A DNA stretch of 64,000 bases, taken from positions 447,267,531 to 447,331,530 of the forward strand of contig CM077665.1 of the NCBI GenBank assembly GCA_039707655.1. The letters run 5' to 3'. The notes under the pieces are model-generated. The model saw only the letters and a program-made list of their open reading frames with translations, did not search any database and had not been told where the DNA came from. The stretch is from Elymus sibiricus (lineage: Eukaryota > Streptophyta > Magnoliopsida > Poales > Poaceae). The translations under genes and the position numbers were made by a program. Each line of letters starts with the position of its first letter. The first letter of the stretch is position 1. Positions 11,719-21,367 of this stretch are shown here, one piece after another.

Positions 11719-13955
11719 AAAATCCTTTTGTAATAGACGAGTTTTCGTCCGAAACCCTGATACTTCGAAGGAGATTGTCCAGTTTGTACACGAAGTGCAT
11801 CCAGTTTTTCCCATAACCCTCTCACCTTTTTAGCACATGCTATGTGGGTGAAATTATGATACCATGCCAATTTTCAACCATTTCAGAGTTCATTTGCAGT
11901 CCTTTTCAATCTCAGGGTCATCTTAGCTCAAAATAAATCATGAAATGCATGAAAAATAGCAAATGAAGTCAGAAAAGGGTTGAAAAGTGATGATGTGGCT
12001 TTGAATGGTGCATATTGAATGCAGAAAAAGTCTTGAGTTAAAATATGTTTAAAAAAATGAAATCCCTTTGTAATAGACGATTTTTCGTCCGAAACCCTGA
12101 TACTTCGAAGGAGATTGTCCAGTTTGTACACGAAGTGCATCCAGTTTTTCCCGAACTTTCTCAACTTTTTAGCACATGCTATGTGGGTTTAATTATGATA
12201 CCATGCCAATTTTCAACCATTTCAGAGTTCATTTGCAGTGCTTTTCAATCTCAGGGTCATCTTAGCTCAAAATAAATCATGAAATGCATGAAAAATAGCA
12301 AATGAAGTCAGAAAAGGGTTGAAAAGTGATGATGTGGCTTTGAATGGTGCATATTGAATGCAGAAAAAGTCTTGAGTTAAAATATGTTTAAAAAAATGAA
12401 ATCCCTTTGTAATAGACGAGTTTTCGTCCGAAACCGTGATACTTCGAAGGTGATTGTCCAGTTTGTACACGAAGTGCATCCAGTTTTTCCCGAACTTTCT
12501 CAACTTTTTAGCACATGCTATGTGGGTTTAATTATGATACCATGCCAATTTTCAACCATTTCAGAGTTCATTTGCAGTGCTTTTCAATCTCAGGGTCATC
12601 TTAGCTCAAAATAAATCATGAAATGCACGAAAAATAGCAAATGAAGTCAGAAAAGGGTTGAAAAGTGTTGATGTGGCTTTGAATGGTGCATATTGAATGC
12701 AGAAAAAGTCTTGAGTTAAAATATGTTTAAAAAATGAAATCCCTTCTGTAATAGACGAGTTTTCGTCCGAAACCCTGATACTTCGAAGGAGATTGTCCAG
12801 TTTGTACACGAAGTGCATCCAGTTTTTCCCATAACCCTCTCAACTTTTTAGCACATGCTATGTGGGTGAAATTATGATACCATGCCAATTTTCAACCATT
12901 TCAGAGTTCATTTGCAGTGCTTTTCAATCTCAGGGTCATCTTAGCTCAAAATAAATCATGAAATGCATGAAAAATAGCAAATGAAGTCAGAAAATGGTTG
13001 AAAAGTGATGATGTGGCTTTGAATGGTGCATATTGAATGCAGAAAAAGTCTTGAGTTAAAATATGTTTAAAAATATGAAATCCCTTTGTAATAGACATGT
13101 TTTTGTCCGAAACCCTAATACTTCGAAGGAGATTGTCCAGTTTCTACACGAAGTACATCGAGTTTTTCCCATAACTTTCTGAACTTCTTAGGACATGCTA
13201 TGTGGATGAAATTAATATAACATGCCAATTTTCAACCATTCCAAAGTTCATTTGCAGTGCTTTTCAATCTCAGGGTTATCTTAGCTCAAAATAAATCATG
13301 AAATGCATGAAAAATAGCAAATGAAGTCAGAAAAGGGTTGAAAAGTGATGATGTGGCTTTGAATGGTGCATATTGAATGCAGAAAAAGTCTTGAGTTAAA
13401 ATATGTTTTAAAATATGAAATCCCTTTGTAATAGACATGTTTTCGTCCGAAACTCTGATACTTCGAAGGAGATTGTCCAGTTTCTACACGAAGTACATCC
13501 AGTTTTTCCCGTAACCCTCTCAACTTCTTAGGACATGCTATGTGGGTGAAATTATGATACCATGCCAATTTTCAACCATTTCAGAGTTGATTTGCAGTGC
13601 TTTTCAATCTCAGGGTCATCTTAGCTCAAAATAAATCATGAAATGCATGAAAAATAGCAAATGAAGTCAGAAAAGGGTTGAAAAGTGATGACGTGGCTTT
13701 TAATGGTGCATATTGAATGCAGAAAAAGTCTTGAGTTAAAATATGTTTAAAAATATGAAATCCCTTTGTAATAGACATGTTTTCGTCCGAAACCCTAATA
13801 CTTCGAAGGAGATTGTCCAGTTTCTACACGAAGTACATCCAGTTTTTCCCGTAACCCTCTCAACTTCTTAGCACATGCTATGTGTTTGAAATTATGATAA
13901 CATGCCAATTTTCAACCATTCCAGAGTTCATTTGCAGTGCTTTTCAATCTCAGGG
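11719..13955. repeat. Satellite part of unit 2 (2237 bp, ~6.6 Afa monomers)
   Basis: Same length and monomer order as 7705-9941, so units 1 and 2 are the long ~4.0 kb form. Starts at aaaatccttttgtaatag immediately after transposon sequence and ends at caatctcaggg before the next CACTA end. Private changes include gaaaccgtgatac near 12435 and gtgtttgaaattatg near 13882. Confidence 0.9.
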
Positions 13956-13973
13956 CACTACTAGGAAAAGGCC
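13956..13973 (+). repeat. CACTA terminal sequence (5' end of element)
   Basis: CACTACTAGGAAAAGGCC stands at the satellite-transposon border of copy 2 and recurs in every copy. The CACTA start and purine-rich follow-on match the terminal inverted repeats of plant CACTA (DTC) transposons. The partner inverted repeat, expected as ...CCTAGTAGTG, is not found anywhere in the window. Confidence 0.8.
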
Positions 13974-13974
13974 T

Positions 13975-14029
13975 GCTAGTGGCGCACCTGTTTTGGCTAC
14001 TAATGGCGCACTACAGGTGCGCCACTAGC
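13975..14029. repeat. Subterminal perfect 17 bp inverted repeat
   Basis: The arm GCTAGTGGCGCACCTGT (13975-13991) pairs with ACAGGTGCGCCACTAGC (14013-14029) across a 21-base loop that itself contains another repeat core. It lies next to the element terminus, where CACTA elements carry transposase-binding subterminal repeats. That role here is inferred from the family. Confidence 0.7.
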
Positions 14030-14049
14030 ATCACGCCATTAGAATTTTT

Positions 14050-14082
14050 TACTAATGGCGCACCACGGGTGCGCCATTAGTA
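14050..14082. repeat. Subterminal 15 bp inverted repeat, 3-base loop
   Basis: TACTAATGGCGCACC and GGTGCGCCATTAGTA form a perfect 15 bp stem around ACG. This is the archetype of the repeated core used throughout the element. Confidence 0.75.
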
Positions 14083-14390
14083 TCTGGTATACTAATGGCG
14101 CACCACGCAGTGCGCCATTAGTATATCCCACGGTGCGCCATTAGTATGCCTCCCAGGGGGCCATATTTACCCTTTTTTTTTTTGAATTTGGAAGGCGGGA
14201 AAATAGTAATGGCGCATATTCTAACCTCCACGGTGCGCCATTACTATTTTGAATTTTGAATCTGGATCTGGATCGTGATTTTTTTGCTCGTTTTTTTGCT
14301 CTTTTTTTGCCTAGTTTTTGCTCGATATTTTTTCAAATTTCGTTCTCATTTTTGGATCTTGTACGTTCTTTTTGCCGAGCTCCACATGTG

Positions 14391-14810
14391 GCCGGAGAGG
14401 AGCTCGCCAGAGAGGAGCTCGCCGGAGAGGAGTTCACCGGAGAGGAGTTCGCCGGAGAGCATTTCGCCGGAGAGGAGGAAGGAGAGACCGTGTGGAGGAG
14501 AGGAGGGAGGAGGGAGGAGGAGCTCACCAGAGAGGAGGAGAAACCGTGAGGGGAGGAGAGGAGAGGAGAGGAGGGAGGAGGAGAAGGTCACCGGAGAGGA
14601 GCTCACCTACATCGCCGGAGAGGAATGGTAGGTCGCCGGAGAGGAGGAGGAGGTCGCCGGAGAGGAGTGGGAGGAGGTCACCGAAGAGGAGGAGGTCGCC
14701 GGAGAGGAGGCAGCCGGAGAGGAGGAGGGGAGTATGGTGGAGGAGATGGAGTGGGGGAGAGGAGGAGGTGGAGTGGAGGAGAAAAATGAAGAAGAGAGGA
14801 GGAGAGAGGC
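14391..14810. repeat. Purine-rich GGAGAGGAG minisatellite inside the element
   Basis: Starts with six 15 bp repeats of the type GCCGGAGAGGAGCTC (14391-14479) and continues as degenerate GGAGAGGAG/GGAGGAG repeats. Because the repeat lacks stops in several frames and is mostly built of multiples of three, it yields long overlapping frames on both strands (PERSSPERSS-like on plus, LLSGELLSGE-like on minus). They are low-complexity and overlap one another, so I call no gene. The same tract recurs in copies 1-17. Confidence 0.8.
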
Positions 14811-14819
14811 CGGCCAGCC

Positions 14820-14829
14820 CTATATATAC
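14820..14829. promoter_or_regulatory. TATA-box-like motif CTATATATAC
   Basis: A canonical plant TATA sequence sits at the edge of the purine-rich tract, next to a CCGGCCAGCC stretch and before two hairpin repeats. It is kept in all 17 complete copies. It could be a relic of the element's promoter, but no downstream coding region or transcript evidence is visible and the motif is nearly symmetric, so direction is unknown. Confidence 0.3.
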
Positions 14830-14833
14830 GGCA

Positions 14834-14870
14834 TAGTAATGGCGCACCGTGGGCTGGTGCGCCATTACTA
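14834..14870. repeat. 15 bp inverted repeat (first of a tandem pair)
   Basis: TAGTAATGGCGCACC (14834-14848) pairs with GGTGCGCCATTACTA (14856-14870). A second copy with the same gtgggct loop follows at 14919-14955, so this hairpin and its spacer were duplicated. Confidence 0.7.
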
Positions 14871-14918
14871 ACTTTTTTTTATTTTTTTGATTTGTTTTGA
14901 ATTTGGAAGGCGGGAAGA

Positions 14919-14955
14919 TAGTAATGGCGCACCGTGGGCTGGTGCGCCATTACTA
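14919..14955. repeat. 15 bp inverted repeat (second of the tandem pair)
   Basis: Arms at 14919-14933 and 14941-14955, identical to the preceding hairpin including the loop. A related 14 bp hairpin with a different loop lies at 15006-15043. Confidence 0.7.
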
Positions 14956-15043
14956 ACTTTTTTTTTTATTTTTTTTACTTATTTTAAATTTGGAAGGTGG
15001 GAATATAGTAATGGCGCACCTAGCAAACCGTGCGCCATTACTA

Positions 15044-15440
15044 AGTTTGATATTTTTTTGAATTTTTTTGCCTCCAGATCTTGAAAGCCCCGTAACTTTT
15101 TCTGTTAGGTTTTTGAGGATTCTAAAAATCTTCAACGGGGTACCCCCGGTTGAATTCGGATAGAACTTTTCGAGTAGATGATTTTTCATATAAAAAACTT
15201 TTTCATCGGAGTTCGTATGCAAAAGTTATGCCCATTTTACAAATTCTCGAGAGATTTTGCAAAAAAAGTCGAAATTCATGTTTGTAAATTTTGCTAACAA
15301 CTAGACCACAAATCATATGGGAATCTTATTATTTTTTATCTTTTTGACATTTCTATCATTTTCTTTTATTTTTTTTAAAACTGAAAAGGCGGTCCACGGG
15401 GGGGGGGGGGTGTGCATTTGGTGAAAACTAGGTAAAACTG
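15044..15440. other. Unique internal segment of the element, no gene seen
   Basis: An AT-rich stretch of about 400 bp without the hairpin core. It includes an overlapping minus-strand frame of about 81 codons in most copies, with no recognisable domain. It contains the variable G run (15398-15410 here). I see no function in it; it is probably the remnant internal part of the transposon. Confidence 0.6.
15398..15410 (+). repeat. Poly-G run, 13 G in copy 2
   Basis: Uninterrupted G homopolymer between ggtccac and tgtgcatttgg. The same position holds 9 to 25 G in the other copies. It could form G-quadruplex structures and is also a typical place for sequencing length errors. Confidence 0.8.
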
Positions 15441-15447
15441 AAAAGGC

Positions 15448-15532
15448 GGTTACTAATGGCGCACCACCCACAAATGCGCCATTAGTAACCCTGGTTACTA
15501 ATGGCGCACCATTTTACGGTGCGCCATTAGTA
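15448..15532. repeat. Two successive inverted repeats on the right side of the element
   Basis: GGTTACTAATGGCGCA (15448-15463) pairs with TGCGCCATTAGTAACC (15475-15490), a perfect 16 bp stem. TACTAATGGCGCACC (15496-15510) pairs with 15518-15532. This dense run of repeats mirrors the left end, as expected for the subterminal region near the missing 3' terminus. Confidence 0.7.
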
Positions 15533-15727
15533 GTTTTGTAAAAAAAATTATATATATATATAGTAGATATATAGTAGTGGCGCACTGTGTTGGAGGTGCG
15601 CCATTACTAGTTAAACTAGTAATGGCGCACTCTGCCATGGTGCGCCATTAGTATTTTTGGAAAATTAAAAAAAAACATTTGTTACTAATGGCGCACCGTG
15701 GGTCCGGTGCGCCATTAGTGTCTACCA

Positions 15728-15759
15728 CACTAATGGCGCACCAACTCATGGTGCGCCAT
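15728..15759. repeat. Truncated last hairpin at the macrosatellite junction
   Basis: The left arm ACTAATGGCGCACC is complete, but the right arm stops after GGTGCGCCAT. The expected TAGT is replaced by satellite aaaatcc. The duplication breakpoint therefore lies inside a palindrome arm, and the same truncation is found in every copy. Confidence 0.8.
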
Positions 15760-16977
15760 AAAATCCTTTTGTAATAGACGAGTTTTCGTCCGAAACCCTG
15801 ATACTTCGAAGGAGATTGTCCAGTTTGTACACGAAGTGCATCCAGTTTTTCCCGTAACCCTCTCACCTTTTTAGCACATGCTATGTGGGTGAAATTATGA
15901 TACCATGCCAATTTTCAACCATTTCAGAGTTCATTTGCAGTCCTTTTCAATCTCAGGGTCATCTTAGCTCAAAATAAATCATGAAATGCATGAAAAATAG
16001 CAAATGAAGTCAAAAAAGGGTTGAAAAGTGATGATGTGGCTTTGAATGGTGCATATTGAATGCAGAAAAAGTCTTGAGTTAAAATATGTTTAAAAAAATG
16101 AAATCCCTTTGTAATAGACGAGTTTTCGTCCGAAACCCTGATACTTCGAAGGAGATTGTCCAGTTTGTACACGAAGTGCATCCAGTTTTTCCCGAACTTT
16201 CTCAACTTCTTAGGACATGCTATGTGGATGAAATTATGATAACATGCCAATTTTCAACCATTCCAAAGTTCATTTGCAGTGCTTTTCAATCTCAGGGTTA
16301 TCTTAGCTCAAAATAAATCATGAAATGCATGAAAAATAGCAAATGAAGTCAGAAAAGGGTTGAAAAGTGATGATGTGGCTTTGAATGGTGCATATTGAAT
16401 GCAGAAAAAGTCTTGAGTTAAAATATGTTTAAAAATATGAAATCCCTTTGTAATAGACATGTTTTCGTCCGAAACTCTAATACTTCGAAGGAGATTGTCC
16501 AGTTTCTACACGAAGTACATCCAGTTTTTCCCGTAACCCTCTCAACTTCTTAGGACATGCTATGTGGGTGAAATTATGATACCATGCCAATTTTCAACCA
16601 TTTCAGAGTTCATTTGCAGTGCTTTTCAATCTCAGGGTCATCTTAGCTCAAAATAAATCATGAAATGCATGAAAAATAGCAAATGAAGTCAGAAAAGGGT
16701 TGAAAAGTGATGACGTGGCTTTGAATGGTGCATATTGAATGCAGAAAAAGTCTTGAGTTAAAATATGTTTAAAAATATGAAATCCCTTTGTAATAGACAT
16801 GTTTTCGTCCGAAACCCTAATACTTCGAAGGAGATTGTCCAGTTTCTACACGAAGTACATCCAGTTTTTCCCGTAACCCTCTCAACTTCTTAGCACATGC
16901 TATGTGGGTGAAATTATGATAACATGCCAATTTTCAACCATTCCAGAGTTCATTTGCAGTGCTTTTCAATCTCAGGG
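15760..16977. repeat. Satellite part of unit 3 (1218 bp)
   Basis: First block of the short form, about 3.6 monomers. Order: partial monomer with ctcacctttttagc; a hybrid monomer with cccgaactttctcaacttcttagg; a GACATG monomer with gaaactct; and a gatgacgtgg/GACATG monomer with ccctaatac. It equals the 2237 bp block minus 1019 bp. The third monomer reads gaaactctaatac here. Confidence 0.9.
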
Positions 16978-18790
16978 CACTACTAGGAAAAGGCCTGCTA
17001 GTGGCGCACCTGTTTTGGCTACTAATGGCGCACTACAGGTGCGCCACTAGCATCACGCCATTAGAATTTTTTACTAATGGCGCACCACGGGTGCGCCATT
17101 AGTATCTGGTATACTAATGGCGCACCACGCAGTGCGCCATTAGTATATCCCACGGTGCGCCATTAGTATGCCTCCCAGGGGGCCATATTTACCCATTTTT
17201 TTTTTTGAATTTGGAAGGTGGGAAAATAGTAATGGCGCATATTCTAACCTCCACGGTGCGCCATTACTATTTTGAATTTTGAATCTGGATCTGGATCGTG
17301 ATTTTTTTGCTCGTTTTTTTTGCTCTTTTTTTGCCTAGTTTTTGCTCGATATTTTTTCAAATTTCGTTCTCATTTTTGGATCTTGTACGTTCTTTTTGCC
17401 GAGCTCCACATGTGGCCGGAGAGGAGCTCGCCGGAGAGGAGCTCGCCGGAGAGGAGTTCACCGGAGAGGAGTTCGCCGGAGAGCATTTCGCCGGAGAGGA
17501 GGAAGCAGAGACCGTGTGGAGGAGAGGAGGGAGGAGGGAGGAGGAGCTCACCGGAGAGGAGGAGAAACCATGAGGGGAGGAGAGGAGAGGAGAGGAGGGA
17601 GGAGGAGAAGGTCACCGGAGAGGAGCTCACCTACATCGCCGGAGAGGAATGGTAGGTCGCCGGAGAGGAGGAGGAGGTCGCCGGAGAGGAGTGGGAGGAG
17701 GTCACCGAAGAGGAGGAGGTCGCCGGAGAGGAGGCAGCCGGAGAGGAGGAGGGGAGTATGGTGGAGGAGATGGAGTGGGGGAGAGGAGGAGGTGGAGTGG
17801 AGGAGAAAAATGAAGAAGAGAGGAGGAGAGAGGCCGGCCAGCCCTATATATACGGCATAGTAATGGCGCACCGTGGGCTGGTGCGCCATTACTAACTTTT
17901 TTTTATTTTTTTGATTTGTTTTGAATTTGGAAGGCGGGAAGATAGTAATGGCGCACCGTGGGCTGGTGCGCCATTACTAACTTTTTTTTTATTTTTTTTA
18001 CTTATTTTGAATTTGGAAGGCGGGAATATAGTAATGGCGCACCTAGCAAACCGTGCACCATTACTAAGTTTGATATTTTTTTGAATTTTTTTGCCTCCAG
18101 ATCTTGAAAGCCCCGTAACTTTTTTTCTGTTAGGTTTTTGAGGATTCTAAAAATCTTCAACGGGGTACCCCCGGTTGAATTCGGATAGAACTTTTCGAGT
18201 AGATGATTTTTCATATAAAAAACTTTTTCATCGGAGTTCGTATGCAAAAGTTATGCCCATTTTACAAATTCTCGAGAGATTTTGCAAAAAAAAGTTGAAA
18301 TTCATGTTTGTAAATTTTGCTAACAACTAGACCACAAATCATATGGGAATCTTATTATTTTTTATCTTTTTGACATTTCTATCATTTTCTTTTATTTTTT
18401 TTAAAACTGAAAAGGCGGTCCACGGGGGGGGGGGGGGGTGTGCATTTGGTGAAAACTAGGTAAAACTGAAAAGGCGGTTACTAATGGCGCACCACCCACA
18501 AATGCGCCATTAGTAACCCTGGTTACTAATGGCGCACCATTTTACGGTGCGCCATTAGTAGTTTTGTAAAAAAAAAATTATATATATATATAGTAGATAT
18601 ATAGTAGTGGCGCACTGTGTTGGAGGTGCGCCATTACTAGTTAAACTAGTAATGGCGCACTCTGCCATGGTGCGCCATTAGTATTTTTGGAAAATTAAAA
18701 AAAAAACATTTGTTACTAATGGCGCACCGTGGGTCCGGTGCGCCATTAGTGTCTACCACATTAATGGCGCACCAACTCATGGTGCGCCAT
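16978..18790 (+). mobile_element. CACTA-type element, 5' part, copy 3
   Basis: 1813 bp with the standard junctions. Private or rare states: aaggtgggaaaat near 17217, aaaccatgagg near 17568, and gtgcaccatt instead of gtgcgccatt near 18054. G run of 15 (18424-18438). Confidence 0.82.
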
Positions 18791-21367
18791 AAAATCCTTT
18801 TGTAATAGACGAGTTTTCGTCCGAAACCCTGATACTTCGAAGGAGATTGTCCAGTTTGTACACGAAGTGCATCCAGTTTTTCCCGTAACCCTCTCACCTT
18901 TTTAGCACATGCTATGTGGGTGAAATTATGATACCATGCCAATTTTCAACCATTTCAGAGTTCATTTGCAGTCCTTTTCAATCTCAGGGTCATCTTAGCT
19001 CAAAATAAATTATGAAATGCATGAAAAATAGCAAATGAAGTCAGAAAAGGGTTGAAAAGTGATGATGTGGCTTTGAATGGTGCATATTGAATGCAGAAAA
19101 AGTCTTGAGTTAAAATATGTTTAAAAAAATGAAATCCCTTTGTAATAGACGAGTTTTCGTCCGAAACCCTGATACTTCGAAGGAGATTGTCCAGTTTGTA
19201 CAAGAAGTGCATCCAGTTTTTCCCGTAAACCTCTCAACTTTTTAGCACATGCTATGTGGGTGAAATTATGATACCATGCCAATTTTCAACCATTCCAGAG
19301 TTCATTTGCAGTTCTTTTCAATCTCAGGGTCATCCTAGCTCAAAATAAATCATGAAATGCATGAAAAATAGCAAATGAAGTCAGAAAAGGGTTGAAAAGT
19401 GATGATGTGGCTTTGAATGGTGCGTATTGAATGCAGAAAAATTCTTGAGTTAAAATATGTTTAAAAAATGAAATCCCTTTGTAATAGACGAGTTTTCGTC
19501 CGAAACCCTGATACTTCGAAGGAGATTGTCCAGTTTGTACACGAAGTGCATCCAGTTTTTCCCGTAACCCTCTGAACTTTTTAGCACATGCTATGTGGGT
19601 GAAATTATGATACCATGCCAATTTTCAACCATTTCAGAGTTCATTTGCAGTTCATTTCAATCTCAGGGTCATCTTAGCTCAAAATAAATCATGAAATGCA
19701 TGAAAAATAGCAAATGAAGTCAGAAAAGGGTAGAAAAGTGATGATGTGGCTTTGAATGGTGCATACTGAATGCAGAAAAAGTCTTGACTTAAAATATGCT
19801 TAAATATATGAAATCCCTTTGTAATAGACATGTTTTCGTCCGAAACCCTAATACTTCGAAGGAGATTGTCCAGGTTCTACACGAAGTACATCCAGTTTTT
19901 CCCGTAACCCTCTCAACTTTTTAGCACATGCTATGTGGGTGAAATTATGATACCATGCCAATTTTCAACCATTCCAGAGTTCATTTGCAGTGCTTTTCAA
20001 TCTCAGGGTCATCTTAACTCAAAATAAATCATGAAGTGCATGAAAAATAGCAAATGAAGTCAGAAAAGGGTTGAAAAGTGATGATGTGGCTTTTAATGGT
20101 GCATATTGAATGCAGAAAAAGTCTTGAGTTAAAATATGTTTAAAAATATGAGATCCCTTTGTAATAGACGAGTTTTCGTCCGAAACCCTGATACTTCGAA
20201 GGAGATTGTCCAGTTTGTACACGAAGTGCATCCAGTTTTTCCCGTAACCCTCTCAACTTTTTAGCACATGCTATGTGGGTGAAATTATGACACCATGCCA
20301 ATTTTCAACCATTTCAGAGTTCATTTGCAGTGCTTTTCAATCTCAGGGTTATCTTAACTCAAAATAAATCATGAAATGCATGAAAAATAGCAAATGAAGT
20401 CAGAAAAGGGTTGAAAAGTGATGATGTGGCTTTGAATGGTGCATATTGAATGCAGAAAAAGTCTTGAGTTAAAATATGTTTAAAAAAATGAAATCCCTTT
20501 GTAATAGACGAGTTTTCGTCCGAAACCCTGATACTTCGAAGGAGATTGTCCAGTTTGTACACGAAGTGCATCCAGTTTTTCCCGAACTTTCTCAACTTCT
20601 TAGGACATGCTATGTGGATGAAATTATGATAACATGCCAATTTTCAACCATTCCGAAGTTCATTTGCAGTGCGTTTCAATCTCAGGGTTATCTTAGCTCA
20701 AAATAAATCATGAAATGCATGAAAAATAGCAAATGAAGTCAGAAAAGGGTTGAAAAGTGATGATGTGGCTTTGAATGGTGCATATTGAATGCAGAAAAAG
20801 TCTTGAGTTAAAATATGTTTAAAAATATGAAATCCCTTTGTAATAGACATGTTTTCGTCCGAAACTCTGATACTTCGAAGGAGATTGTCCAGTTTCTACA
20901 CGAAGTACATCCAGTTTTTCCCGTAACCCTCTCAACTTCTTAGGACATGCTATGTGGGTGAAATTATGATACCATGCCAAGTTTCAACCATTTCAGAGTT
21001 CATTTGCAGTGCTTTTCAATCTCAGGGTCATCTTAGCTCAAAATAAATCATGAAATGCATGAAAAATAGCAAATGAAGTCAGAAAAGGGTTGAAAAGTGA
21101 TGACGTGGCTTTGAATGGTGCATATTGAATGCAGAAAAAGTCTTGAGTTAAAATATGTTTAAAAATATGAAATCCCTTTGTAATAGACATGTTTTCGTCC
21201 GAAACCCTAATACTTCGAAGGAGATTGTCCAGTTTCTACACGAAGTACATCCAGTTTTTCCCGTAACCCTCTCAACTTCTTAGCACATGCTATGTGGGTG
21301 AAATTATGATAACATGCCAATTTTCAACCATTCCAGAGTTCATTTGCAGTGCTTTTCAATCTCAGGG
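18791..21367. repeat. Satellite part of unit 4 (2577 bp), with four extra monomers
   Basis: Contains the usual short-form monomers, including the hybrid cccgaactttctcaacttcttagg monomer near 20583, plus about 1359 bp inserted between the first partial monomer and that hybrid (about 19000-20358). The inserted monomers carry gtacaagaagtgc, cgtaaacctctc, gcagttcttttc and gtcatcctagctc. These variants also occur at the left edge of the window (about 299-440). Confidence 0.88.

Larger units (their letters stand above)
13956..15759 (+). mobile_element. CACTA-type element, 5' part, copy 2 (reference copy)
   Basis: 1804 bp, same junctions as copy 1 but without its 33 bp deletion. In order: terminal CACTACTAGGAAAAGGCC; hairpin arms at 13975-13991/14013-14029, 14050-14064/14068-14082 and 14090-14102/14111-14123; AT-rich segment; purine-rich minisatellite 14391-14810; TATATATA 14821-14828; three more hairpins to 15043; unique segment 15044-15440 with a 13-base G run; then further hairpins to the truncated end. 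No transposase motif is seen in any frame. It is a deletion derivative or miniature CACTA relative. I do not name a family. Confidence 0.82.
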
